This document shows positions 21,120 through 30,565 of a stretch of 64,000 bases of DNA, piece by piece. Position numbers and translations under genes: made by a program. The stretch is from Chryseobacterium sp. CH25 (GTDB lineage Bacteria > Bacteroidota > Bacteroidia > Flavobacteriales > Weeksellaceae): positions 1,116,001 to 1,180,000 of the forward strand of contig NZ_NRQT01000001.1 of the NCBI RefSeq assembly GCF_004119455.1, in the 5' to 3' direction. The stretch's first letter is position 1. Each line of letters opens with the position of its first letter. Under the pieces are notes generated by a model. The model worked only from the letters and a program-made list of their open reading frames with translations. It did no database searches and was not told where the DNA came from.

Positions 21120-24100
21120 ATGAACGCTATATTTTCATTTGAAGTCAGACGCAATACCAAGCACTGGCTTATGTATCTTATTGCTTTAATTCTTGTATTC
21201 CTGGGTGTTTTTTGTGGGAATCAGTTCAACCTTTCCGTAGGAGAAGGAATCTATCTGAACTCACCTTATACCATCGGGTTTATGACCGGAATGCTGAGTC
21301 TTTCCATCATTTTCTTCGCGACAATATATGCCTTACAACTATTGTTTAAAGACCAGGATTCCAAATTTGATATTGTTCTGTTTTCATTTCCCCTTTCAAA
21401 ACAAACCTACCTGAAAGGAAAGTTTCTTACCTACTTTTTGCAGACCTTTTTAAGTTTTTCATTCCTAATGCTCGGCTTCATTATAGGTCAAAGCCTTCGT
21501 ACCGGAAGTGAGATGCAGAAAGGATTTCATATAATATACTACCTCTATCCTTTGTTCATTTTCGGACTGGTTAATACATTGTTGGTGTGTAGTTTCCTTT
21601 TTTCTACAACCTTTATTTTCAGAAAAAAGCTATTGGTTGTGATTGGCGGATTGTTGCTGTATATATTTTACATGATTATTTTATTATTTTCCAATTCACC
21701 ATTCATGGCTGGAGCTATGCCACAGTCATTAGAAACCCAGCAGCTTTCAGCCATCCTTGATCCTTTTGGACTATCTTCTTATTTTATGAATGCGAGATTA
21801 CTTACTGCTGAACAAAAAAACATACAGTTGGTGCCTCTGACAAGCTATTTACTTTTCAACAGAATCTTCTGCTTCATTGCATCTATTGCTCTTCTATGGT
21901 TTACTGTAAAACAATTCTCCTTTTCAAACATTTCAAAACAAAAGACCAAAAAACTTCCCTTTAAAAACGATTTTCAGACAAAGTTTTTCAAATCTGAATA
22001 TTCAACAGTACAGCCCCATTTCGGACAAGTTTCTGCTATACAGTCCACACTATCTTTTGCCAGAATAGATCTGATTTATCTGTTCAAAAGCATTACCGTT
22101 CCGGCCATCTCAATTCTCCTTGTATTTGCTGTAGGGATGGAAATGTATGCTGAAATTGAAAAAGGAATCCGTCTGCCACAGAAATATGCCAGCTCAGGGC
22201 TTATGGCCATCACCATATCGGAAAACTTTCACTTACTGGGACTAATGATAGCTGCTTATTTTATGAACGACCTGTATTGGAGATCAAAATCATCCGGATT
22301 CTCACTGATCGAAAACAGTACTTTTCTCTCAAAAAATAAGCTAGTTGGCCATTTTATTTCAATAAGTGTTCTGCTCTTCTTCTTTACAGGAGTTTTAATT
22401 GGGGAAGGTATTATTTTTCAGGTTGCTTATCAGTATCTTCATATTGATTGGAATGCTTACCTAGCTGTTTTCGTTTTCAACACCTTTCCACTGATCTTGT
22501 TTTCAGGGTTTATTCTATTAATCAATGACAGAATTCCGCAGAAATTTATCGCGCTGGGAATTTCCATTCTTGCTGTTTTTGTACTGGCTGGCCCTGTTTC
22601 CGATAAGCTTCTTTCCTATCCTGTTTTAAGCATATTTTCAGATTTTAAAGGAAGTTATAGTGATTTCAATGGCTATGGAATCTACGAAAAAGCTTTTGCA
22701 CAAAGACTTTTATTTGGATCCGGAATAATTGCTTTATTATGGTTGATGAATAGCTTTATTAAATTTAAAAAAGCTTCTGTTATTCAATCTGTTTTTACTG
22801 TTATTCTTCTCATATCAGGGATTGTGTCCGGAAACTATTTCATGAAAGGATATGTTCCGAAAGATGAAAAAAAAGAGATTTTAAGTTCTGTTCAATATGA
22901 AAAGGGTTTCCGAAAGTATGAAAACCTTCCACAGCCTGATATAACGGCTATTAAAACTGAAATTAAGCTGTATCCATCGCAAAATGCCTATGAAATCATT
23001 GGTCGTTATACCCTTAAAAACCAGACGAACCAGCCTATTGATAAAATTCTTGTCAATTTTAATGCTGATCTGAAACTCAAAACAGCCGTTTTAAAATCTG
23101 GTTCTGAAACAATTATTATTACTGAGAATACTTCTGAGGTTCCATTAAAAAAAGCTTTAAAACCTAATGATACGGCTATTCTTGATTTCAAAATATCCTA
23201 TCAATGGTTCGCCGTAAACGGACATCAGTCTTTTAATGCCATTATTGAGAACGGATCTTTTATGAGAATCAGCAGATATTATCCAACTATTGGGTATCAA
23301 AAAGATTTTGAAATTCAGGATGAAAAGCTTCGCATCCAATACCAATTGGGAAAATTGAGAGAAATAAAGAAGCCCGAAGCTCCGGAAGTGTTCAAAAAGG
23401 ATTTTATCAACCTTGATATGACCGTTTCCACTGAAAAAGATCAAACCGCTGTAGGAACAGGTGATCTGATAAAAAAATGGACTCAGTCAGACCGTAATTA
23501 TTGCCAATTTCAAGCAGAAAATATTCCTTTCCGTTTTGCTGTTTCTTCTGCTGAATATGAATTCAAAAGTATCAGTTATAAAGGTATTGTCCTCAATATT
23601 TTTTACCATAAAAATCATGTTGAAAATGTAGATCATCTTCTGAAAAATGCACAGCTTACTTTGGATTACTGTCAGCAAAATTTTGGGAAATATCCATTCA
23701 AAACCATCAATTTTGCTGAAATATCATCTTTCACCAGAGGTTTTGCAGCAACAGCCTACCCTTCTACTATCTTTATGCCTGAAGACATGATTTTTCATGC
23801 TAATATTCATGCAGATCAGAAACAGGATGTAATTAATGAACTGGCAGGACATGAACTCTCCCATCTTTGGTGGGGAAACAGCCAGATTAATCCCGATGAC
23901 CGAGAAGGTTCTGTAATGCTCACCGAAACCCTTGCCATGTACACCGAAATGATGCTCTACAAAAAGATGCACGGAAAAGCAAAAATGATGGAAAGACTCA
24001 AGGTCCACCAACAAATCTACGATAATGAGAAAGGATTATTTGAGAATTTGCCTATTTACAGAGCGACAGGAGATGTTCCACATATTTCTTATTCCAAAGG

Positions 24101-24290
24101 AGCTGTTGCTATGGTGAAATTAAGTGATTTAATAGGTGAAAACAAAGTAAATACTGCATTGAAAGCCTTTCTTAACAATAATCAACATCCTAAAAAGCCA
24201 GGTTCTTTAGATCTGCTTCGTGAGTTTTATATAGTTTCTCCGAATGATGCAGTACGAAAACAGATTGATGGATTGTTTAAAAATCCTTGA
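21120..24290 (+). CDS. ABC permease fused to M1-family metallopeptidase
   Basis: A 1056-aa fusion. Residues ~1-580 hold about a dozen hydrophobic helices of an ABC-2-type permease in two halves. Residues ~600-1056 resemble an M1 aminopeptidase, with G-H-E-L-S-H-L-W-W near 909-917 (zinc site HExxH) and the third ligand in M-L-T-E about 20 residues later. The usual GAMEN substrate motif is not seen; the matching place reads F-A-E-I-S-S-F-T-R-G-F. The preceding ATPase gene ends two bases upstream once its frameshift is corrected. I infer an exporter coupled to processing of its peptide cargo; the substrate is unknown. Confidence 0.9.
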   Translation: MNAIFSFEVRRNTKHWLMYLIALILVFLGVFCGNQFNLSVGEGIYLNSPYTIGFMTGMLSLSIIFFATIYALQLLFKDQDSKFDIVLFSFPLSKQTYLKGKFLTYFLQTFLSFSFLMLGFIIGQSLRTGSEMQKGFHIIYYLYPLFIFGLVNTLLVCSFLFSTTFIFRKKLLVVIGGLLLYIFYMIILLFSNSPFMAGAMPQSLETQQLSAILDPFGLSSYFMNARLLTAEQKNIQLVPLTSYLLFNRIFCFIASIALLWFTVKQFSFSNISKQKTKKLPFKNDFQTKFFKSEYSTVQPHFGQVSAIQSTLSFARIDLIYLFKSITVPAISILLVFAVGMEMYAEIEKGIRLPQKYASSGLMAITISENFHLLGLMIAAYFMNDLYWRSKSSGFSLIENSTFLSKNKLVGHFISISVLLFFFTGVLIGEGIIFQVAYQYLHIDWNAYLAVFVFNTFPLILFSGFILLINDRIPQKFIALGISILAVFVLAGPVSDKLLSYPVLSIFSDFKGSYSDFNGYGIYEKAFAQRLLFGSGIIALLWLMNSFIKFKKASVIQSVFTVILLISGIVSGNYFMKGYVPKDEKKEILSSVQYEKGFRKYENLPQPDITAIKTEIKLYPSQNAYEIIGRYTLKNQTNQPIDKILVNFNADLKLKTAVLKSGSETIIITENTSEVPLKKALKPNDTAILDFKISYQWFAVNGHQSFNAIIENGSFMRISRYYPTIGYQKDFEIQDEKLRIQYQLGKLREIKKPEAPEVFKKDFINLDMTVSTEKDQTAVGTGDLIKKWTQSDRNYCQFQAENIPFRFAVSSAEYEFKSISYKGIVLNIFYHKNHVENVDHLLKNAQLTLDYCQQNFGKYPFKTINFAEISSFTRGFAATAYPSTIFMPEDMIFHANIHADQKQDVINELAGHELSHLWWGNSQINPDDREGSVMLTETLAMYTEMMLYKKMHGKAKMMERLKVHQQIYDNEKGLFENLPIYRATGDVPHISYSKGAVAMVKLSDLIGENKVNTALKAFLNNNQHPKKPGSLDLLREFYIVSPNDAVRKQIDGLFKNP

Positions 24291-24343
24291 TTTTTTATCA
24301 TTGGGTGTAAAATACTTTATATCTAAAAAATGAAACTCACGTT

Positions 24344-24374
24344 CTCCAAAGTCTCCTGACTTTGGAGATTTTAT
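24344..24374. terminator. Intrinsic terminator
   Basis: A 10-bp perfect stem CTCCAAAGTC (24344-24353) / GACTTTGGAG (24358-24367) with loop TCCT and a T-rich tail. It lies between the convergent M1-fusion gene and lipoprotein gene. Confidence 0.75.
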
Positions 24375-24404
24375 ATTAAACAGTCTGTTAAAAAATACTA
24401 TTCT

Positions 24405-25463
24405 TTATTTTGATTTTATTCTGCTTTTATGGATAAATCCTTCTTTTCCTTCTTTAGTTTTTACCCAAAACCAATCTCCAGTATTATCCAAAACCTCAAT
24501 ATGTTCTCCTGATTTTACCTTTTGTAGAACCTCTGAGGAAGTATTTTTGTCTTTTCTTAAATTGGCATAGCCATCTGGGTCAACAATTTTGTTTAGAGAA
24601 TATTTTTCTTTTAAATATTGTGAAATTTGGTTTATTTTAGAATTTGAAATTATATAACTCTCATATCCATCTGATTTATTTTCTTGTACCTTCTCTTTTA
24701 TATTATTCTCTGTAGTTATTAGAGTATTCAACTCTTTTTTTGAAACAATATAACCATTATCAGTCAATAACTTAACCGCCTTAAAGTCTTCTTGATTTAT
24801 AGAAAGGTTCATTAAATCATTTAGTTTTGAAACATCAACTTTGTATTTAGTAATAAAATATTGTAACCAACTATTATCAATATAATATTGTACATCAAAA
24901 AAAGTTTCATTATTAATCAAATATGATAAATTCTTATTGTCAAAATCTTCTATTAAAGGATTTTCATTCTCATATAGTTCAATTTTTTGTTTAAAATTTT
25001 GAATTTCTACATCTTTTTTATCTAGATCCTTAGTAGTAAATTTTATTACTGTTCCTTCGTTAAAAATATCAGTAAACTTTGTTTCTTCCATAATTTTATT
25101 TTTGTCATTATTTTTTTTTCCTAATAATCTCCATTTTTCTAATGTTAATAAATTTCCACTTACTGTGTCATAGTAATATAATGAACAATCCTTCTTATCA
25201 ACATAAAAAATATTCCAAACGCTGTTATGAAATTCACCTTCTTGCTCTTCTTTTATAACATAATATTTTTTCTTATTATAGACACCTTCATCAATCTCAA
25301 AAACTATTTTCTGATTACTATTTTTATGCAATTGCATAGCTTCAGCAACCTCTTGTATTTGAGTCACTTTATTATAAGCATTTTCTTTACTGCAATTATC
25401 TTTGTCTTGTCCTTTACAAGATAATAATTGGAACAAAATTAGGAATGCTATTCTTTTTTTCAT
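24405..25463 (-). CDS. SH3-domain lipoprotein, probable immunity protein
   Basis: A 352-aa lipoprotein. The signal ends in the lipobox L-L-S-C at residue 16 (M-K-K-R-I-A-F-L-I-L-F-Q-L-L-S-C). The middle (about 170-265) is ankyrin-like and helical, and residues ~290-350 form a bacterial SH3 domain (Y-A-N-L-R-K-D ... G-D-W-F-W-V-K-T-K-E-G ... G-F-I-H). Its ATG overlaps the stop of the upstream effector gene by 4 bp. A periplasm-facing, wall-binding lipoprotein directly coupled to a peptidoglycan-degrading effector fits an immunity role; this is inference from position. Confidence 0.75.
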   Translation of the reverse strand: MKKRIAFLILFQLLSCKGQDKDNCSKENAYNKVTQIQEVAEAMQLHKNSNQKIVFEIDEGVYNKKKYYVIKEEQEGEFHNSVWNIFYVDKKDCSLYYYDTVSGNLLTLEKWRLLGKKNNDKNKIMEETKFTDIFNEGTVIKFTTKDLDKKDVEIQNFKQKIELYENENPLIEDFDNKNLSYLINNETFFDVQYYIDNSWLQYFITKYKVDVSKLNDLMNLSINQEDFKAVKLLTDNGYIVSKKELNTLITTENNIKEKVQENKSDGYESYIISNSKINQISQYLKEKYSLNKIVDPDGYANLRKDKNTSSEVLQKVKSGEHIEVLDNTGDWFWVKTKEGKEGFIHKSRIKSK

Positions 25464-28198
25464 TTTAATTGATTTAAAAGTTCAATGTCCTTTTGGATTT
25501 CTATTTTCTCTTTTTCATTTTTTGTTTTACAGAGCTTACATTCTAATATTTTCTTATAATCCTTTAATGTTGACACAAAATTATCTTTGACTGCTTTTTT
25601 GTACTGTTGAGGTCCTGTTAGTCCATTCTTAGGTTCTCCAGTGGCATATGCACCTTTTTTCCCAGTATCTTCCAATCCAACAACAAAATTTTCTATAGTC
25701 TTAGAATTGTCTGTCAATGCAGTATATGCATCTGGGAAATTCTTTTTCAGAAGCTCAATATATCCGTTAAAACCTGCTTCTTCGGATGTGAAGTTAGCAA
25801 AACTTTCAACTCTTGCTTGATACTTACCATCATATGTTTCATGTGTTGACATGCTTTTTTTACCAGCATCACCAGAACCTTTTATATTCATTGGATTATT
25901 CAGCGGTGTTTTCAAATTAAAACCATTTTCTTGCCTTCTTTGTGCAATCATATATAATCCTTTGAATTTATTTGCAGATGTATGTGTAGCTACATAATTA
26001 ATTACTTTATTACCAAAAGAATCATAATATTCTTTCCTACCATCATTTTTTAATTCATTACATTTACAGTTATTTATTTCGGGTAAAGGGTCTACAAGTG
26101 CATAAACTTTAATTTCCTCTTTATATTCCGAGGCTTTGACAACTATTTTTCCATTGCTAGAATAACCTCGTCTTCCATAAACACCAGTTAGTTCAGGAAT
26201 TATTGATTCCAAATAATTGTTTAACGCATGGTAAACAAACTTATAATTTGAAGCGCTTAAGTCTCCAATTTCACCTGCATAACTTGAATGATTTTCTCCA
26301 TTTGAGTTTCTTATACCTAAGCAACCTATCAAATCTTTAGATTTCCAAGGGTCAATGGATATAGAACTCCTGCTTCCTAATGTCATTGCTCCACTTGAAA
26401 CCTCTTTTTTAAAATCAGCCACAGGTTTTAGGTTTGATGTCGTATTATCAACAAATCTATACCTAAAACTCTCTTTTCCTGCGTGATTCCATGCTTGCAT
26501 ATATCGAACTCTATACATTGTGTTGGTCGTGTTTGGTGGGATAGGTCCGTAACTTGCATAATCTTTATTATTAGTTTGTGCATGCCTTGCAACAGTTAAG
26601 ACAGTAGCTTCAGCATTCTCATGAGTTTTATTCTCTATATCTTGTTTTAATTTTTTAACGGCTTCACCTGTTTTATTTCCTCTATAAATATACATTTTAT
26701 ACAATGGAAATGCGCTTTTCCCATTAGCCAATTTTTTAGTGTATATTTTATTTCCTTCTTTATATTCATTCATTCCATTATATCCTCCATAATCAGGATA
26801 AGAGGTTATTTTACCATTTTTATCAACAGTTATTTCTGTTGCAATTTCACTTGTTATGTATAAAACAGCTTCTCTTCCTAATCCAACAACCTTGCTGAAT
26901 TTTAATTTCACTTTTTCAACCCCTACTGGATTATCCCCACTCTCTACCTTTGTAGGCTCAGCATCCGCACTCACAAGCATCACTGCAGATTTTACAGAAA
27001 TATCATTGTGTATTACTTCTATAAAATAATCCTGTTTTGCGCTATCACTACCGCCATCATTGCCTTCGATAAACATTTTTTTTGTTAAAACAATCCAGAT
27101 GAAATTTGTGTCATAAAGCAATTCATAATCTTTCTCAAAAATCGGATCATTGGTCCATTTGATATTATCTTCCTCCCATATTTTTACCTTTACCTTTTTG
27201 TTTTTCATATCCTTTGCCGTAATCTTCATGAATACGGTTGTTCCTACTTTCGAGGAATGAAGTCTGTTTCCAACTTTATCAACAAATTCAGCATTCAGGA
27301 TCTTTCCTTGTAGATCATCATTCTTTTTCCCGCCTGTGGTGACTGGGAACTTTGCTGAATTCCCATCAGGTTTAGATTTGGGTTTCTCTGGAACAGGAGT
27401 TGTTTTAGGCTTTGCTGGTGTTGGAGTATGCCCTTTAGGAACCTCTCTTTTTCTTGGAGGTTCTGGATTATGAGTAGGGTTAACTACATTAACATTAGGA
27501 CTTGCTTTTTGTATATGTTTACTAACCGCATCAGCCGTTACATAATATTCGTAAGTGGCTCCCTCACTTTTATCGCCTGATGCAGTGTGTGCATTGGCAA
27601 TCAGTACAGCCATTGTGTAAAAAGGTAATCTGAAAACAGCTTCTGCCATTCCTTTTTCATTCACTCTGCTAAGAACAGGGGCTGGATTTATTTTATTAAA
27701 AGCATTTACTGTGGGGTTTTGTCCTTCTCCCTGGGCATCATCTTCCCAAAGGGTAAAAGCAATATTCATCCCGAACATTTCTACACAATAGGCTCTTGCA
27801 ATAATGGTGTCTTTGTAGCTCAGCTTTTTACCTTTTGGAATAGGTTTATAATTGGCATCCAAAAGCTCTACCCTGGTTATTTTTGGTTCTTTAGCCCGTT
27901 GCGGATGGACAATAAGTTCTCCTTTATCGTTACCTTGCTGTACAACAATTTTGATTCCTTTGTGCAATAAGCTTTTCTGTCCGAAAATATAAGGAACTAC
28001 TTGACCTTCTTTATCACTTCCGCCTTTTCTCCAGCCTGTTTTGGTCTGGACCATCACTTCCCAATGGGGTTTAGGGGCTTCCAAAGGGTTTTTAATAGGT
28101 TGTAAAGGATTCAGCCAGCCATTTATTGCAACAACAGAATACATTTCCTGTTTTCCGATTACAGGTTTATCGTTTCCGATGATTGTTAATTTTCCCAT
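25460..28198 (-). CDS. T6SS-iii cargo effector with peptidoglycan-targeting domains
   Basis: A 912-aa modular protein without signal peptide. Residues ~1-230 and ~300-410 are related beta-rich delivery modules, joined by a Pro/Lys-rich linker (~245-290). Residues ~530-640 resemble an L,D-transpeptidase/DUF2778-like toxin: S-Y-G-P-I-P-P at 549-555 and I-G-C-L-G-I at 624-629 with a likely catalytic Cys626. Residues ~735-885 resemble a glucosaminidase (GH73-like): R-R-Q-E-N-G-F with Glu757, and N-P-M-N-I-K-G. It is preceded by a DUF4280 PAAR-like gene and followed by an overlapping lipoprotein. I infer a two-warhead cell-wall toxin; activity is unproven. Confidence 0.75.
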   Translation of the reverse strand: MGKLTIIGNDKPVIGKQEMYSVVAINGWLNPLQPIKNPLEAPKPHWEVMVQTKTGWRKGGSDKEGQVVPYIFGQKSLLHKGIKIVVQQGNDKGELIVHPQRAKEPKITRVELLDANYKPIPKGKKLSYKDTIIARAYCVEMFGMNIAFTLWEDDAQGEGQNPTVNAFNKINPAPVLSRVNEKGMAEAVFRLPFYTMAVLIANAHTASGDKSEGATYEYYVTADAVSKHIQKASPNVNVVNPTHNPEPPRKREVPKGHTPTPAKPKTTPVPEKPKSKPDGNSAKFPVTTGGKKNDDLQGKILNAEFVDKVGNRLHSSKVGTTVFMKITAKDMKNKKVKVKIWEEDNIKWTNDPIFEKDYELLYDTNFIWIVLTKKMFIEGNDGGSDSAKQDYFIEVIHNDISVKSAVMLVSADAEPTKVESGDNPVGVEKVKLKFSKVVGLGREAVLYITSEIATEITVDKNGKITSYPDYGGYNGMNEYKEGNKIYTKKLANGKSAFPLYKMYIYRGNKTGEAVKKLKQDIENKTHENAEATVLTVARHAQTNNKDYASYGPIPPNTTNTMYRVRYMQAWNHAGKESFRYRFVDNTTSNLKPVADFKKEVSSGAMTLGSRSSISIDPWKSKDLIGCLGIRNSNGENHSSYAGEIGDLSASNYKFVYHALNNYLESIIPELTGVYGRRGYSSNGKIVVKASEYKEEIKVYALVDPLPEINNCKCNELKNDGRKEYYDSFGNKVINYVATHTSANKFKGLYMIAQRRQENGFNLKTPLNNPMNIKGSGDAGKKSMSTHETYDGKYQARVESFANFTSEEAGFNGYIELLKKNFPDAYTALTDNSKTIENFVVGLEDTGKKGAYATGEPKNGLTGPQQYKKAVKDNFVSTLKDYKKILECKLCKTKNEKEKIEIQKDIELLNQLK

Positions 28199-28210
28199 AT
28201 TTGTGTGTTT

Positions 28211-28714
28211 TTAATTACAGATGTTTAGATCTTCTTCCTGTTCATCCTGAAATTCTTTGTAGTCAAGCAATGGGTTAATATTCTGCTGCTGTTTTGGATC
28301 TGCATTCCTGACATTTTGTTGGGTTACCTCCGCAGTTTGCCCATGTTCTTTTATGGTTATTTTTCCTCCTATTGTACACATCAATTCAGACAGTTCTGTA
28401 ATACAACTTTTGTTCATGACTTTTGTCTTCTCATAAGGTTTTTGCCATTTTCCTGCAGGAGCAAAAGCACACGGTAAATAACCGCCTGAACTTGGTTTTA
28501 ACTTGCATTGTCCAAAGCTGGGACCAGGTGGTGTGAATTGTAGATCATCTTCTGTAACGGCTAAATAATCCGCCTGTCCTTCTTTATGATTCCAATAATG
28601 TTTCTGGTGTGAGGTTACTTTAAACTGTGGAAACTGGTTCCCTTGATTGCATTGGGCTTTTCCTTTTTGGATCACGAAATATTTACCATCGTGAGGGGAA
28701 GTGTTTTCTGACAT
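28211..28714 (-). CDS. DUF4280 PAAR-like protein
   Basis: A 167-aa protein of the DUF4280 family, the PAAR-like spike tip of Bacteroidota T6SS-iii. It shows the Cys-containing features of the family: G-K-A-Q-C-N-Q-G near 18-25, T-P-P-G-P-S-F-G-Q-C-K near 76-86, P-C-A-F-A-P-A-G-K-W, and the C-terminal T-I-G-G-K-I-T-I. It would cap the VgrG spike and carry the effector encoded 12 bp downstream. It is between the LysM protein and the effector, all on one strand. Confidence 0.88.
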   Translation of the reverse strand: MSENTSPHDGKYFVIQKGKAQCNQGNQFPQFKVTSHQKHYWNHKEGQADYLAVTEDDLQFTPPGPSFGQCKLKPSSGGYLPCAFAPAGKWQKPYEKTKVMNKSCITELSELMCTIGGKITIKEHGQTAEVTQQNVRNADPKQQQNINPLLDYKEFQDEQEEDLNICN

Positions 28715-28753
28715 CGTATTGTGGTTTTGGTGTTTTTAAATATAATAGTGATC

Positions 28754-29817
28754 TTAAATTCTCTCTAATAAGAAATCTTCTCTCTCAGTATTTTCATGTC
28801 CGAAGCATTCAAATCTTGCTTCAATCTTATACAGCGACCAATTTTCCCTGTTAAAAATATATTCAGCAAAATGTTCACAATCTATGGACCCCTCTGTCAT
28901 TTCAGCTTCGTCATTAAATTCTGTATTCGCCATACGCAAAGCTTCTTGACTTCGATGGTCAGAAGAAATCCCTTTTTGCTGAATTCTGACTCTTTCATCA
29001 TCTAAAGTCTCTTTAGGCAATAGTGTATTTTGAAATTCAAACCGTATGGGTCGAGCATTAAAAATCCAGGGATAGAAATCATAATAAACATCTGAATTTG
29101 TCCAACTTCTTAATTGGGTTCTATAAAAGATCCCAAACATAAAAGTGCTCAACAATGAGTGTTTAAACTTTTGAAAAATAAGTTTAGGATTTCGGGCAAT
29201 ATCTTTCATTTTTTGAATATAATCAGAGGAATATTGATCTGAAAAAAAGCGCTTTATGGAATCCAATTCAGAAACAATATCTTCTGTTTGCTTTGTCAGT
29301 AATATATCAACAATTTTTCCTTCAATATCTATAATGTATCGGATTGGGTTGATTACCTCTATGCACATTTTTGCAAGGGTATCCAATTTGGTATCTGAAA
29401 TGTCATCATTCTTTCTGAAATCTAACGTTGAAAAGAGAAAATGGTAGTACTCATTTTTAATTCCTTCAAAATGCAACTTGACTTTGCTTTCATACTTTGT
29501 AAGAATTTTCTCATCTGAATAGGCAGTCTGAGTAATTTGATAATTACCTTCCCAGAGTTTGAAATTGAAAGGAAACCTCCCTTTCGTCGGAAATCATAAA
29601 AGCTTTGATGATTGTCTCTGATTATTTTGTTGATCTCAAGGATTTCCTTTGATGATGGAATATAAAGTTTCATTCCTGGAGTAAGATCATCTTCCAAACG
29701 TTCAGACAAAGAACATTTTTGATTATGGTAGTCTCTCAAGTAATCAGGATTTTCGAGCTGAACCTCATTACAAAGGTCAACAAAGGATTGTCCCTTTTTG
29801 ACATAATAAATTATCAT
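28754..29817 (-). pseudogene. LysM protein of T6SS cargo cluster, frameshifted
   Basis: Two overlapping frames together make one protein of about 354 aa. The 5' part (29817-29582, residues 1-79) has a LysM domain: Y-V-K-K-G-Q-S-F-V-D-L-C, and P-G-M-K-L-Y-I-P. After K79 the -1 frame continues G-R-F-P-F-N-F-K-L-W-E-G-N-Y-Q-I-T-Q and joins the 28754-29476 frame. The switch falls on A-AAG-GGA (complement of 29578-29584), which is both a short homopolymer and a -1 slippery heptamer in correct phase. Either one A was lost, or ribosomes shift. LysM proteins in such clusters are thought to act as chaperone or adaptor for the PAAR/effector. Confidence 0.75.
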
Positions 29818-30076
29818 TTCGATCTGTGTTTTTATGATACAATATTAAATAAAATCAGTTAAAAAAACATAGATATTTTCCCCATAATTTGAATTATTAT
29901 TTCTTGATTTGACCGAAGCTGACATTGAAATATGAATAGTATTTTCCAAACTGTACCTACACATTAAAAAACGTCTATATAGCAACAGAAGAAGATAGAT
30001 AATTCAATAATTTTTAATTCTTTAATAAAAAAATTTCAGAAGATTGTAACAAAAGAAAAATTGCATCTACAAATTA

Positions 30077-30090
30077 ATTGATATATCAAT
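30077..30090 (+). promoter_or_regulatory. Candidate MarR operator
   Basis: ATTGATATATCAAT is a 14-bp perfect palindrome located 28 bp before the marR-family start codon, with a half-site copy TTGATAAATCA directly downstream. MarR proteins often bind such palindromes in their own promoters. The rest of the 301-bp gap 29818-30118 shows nothing else. Confidence 0.5.
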
Positions 30091-30118
30091 AATTGATAAA
30101 TCATTTTAATCTGAAAAT

Positions 30119-30559
30119 ATGGAAAAATTAAATTCAATTATATTCTACAACATAGATAAAGCCATCAGAGCCTATAGAAACTATGCACAACGCCAATTGA
30201 AAGCTCATGGTTACAGTATAACCATAGATCAGTGGCTCATTATCAAAGCGATTCTGGAAAACCCGGGAATTACCCAGAATGAAATTGGTGATCTTGTTTT
30301 TAAGGACAATGCTTCTGTGACTAGAATTATTGATTTAATGGTAAAATCTGAGTATGTCATAAGGCATGTTCATCCTGATGACCGCAGAAAGACAAATCTG
30401 GAAGTCACTGATTCCGGAAAAAAGGTTATCAGAGAAGTTCAGAATATCGTTGAAAACAACCGCGAAATTGCTCTGAAGGGAGTTTCAAAAGATGAACTTG
30501 AAATGATGTATTCCGCTTTACTCAAAATTTCAGAAAACTGCCTCAACCCTAAAAAGTAA
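30119..30559 (+). CDS. MarR-family transcriptional regulator
   Basis: A 146-aa winged-helix regulator with the family layout: N-terminal dimerisation helix, H1 region I-D-Q-W-L-I-I-K-A-I, recognition region N-E-I-G-D-L-V-F-K-D-N-A-S-V-T-R-I-I-D, and the wing H-P-D-D-R-R-K-T-N-L-E-V-T near 80-92. It lies 6 bp upstream of a TonB-linked barrel receptor, so the two are an operon, and it probably represses it via the palindrome at 30077-30090. The ligand is unknown. Confidence 0.92.
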   Translation: MEKLNSIIFYNIDKAIRAYRNYAQRQLKAHGYSITIDQWLIIKAILENPGITQNEIGDLVFKDNASVTRIIDLMVKSEYVIRHVHPDDRRKTNLEVTDSGKKVIREVQNIVENNREIALKGVSKDELEMMYSALLKISENCLNPKK

Positions 30560-30565
30560 AACACT

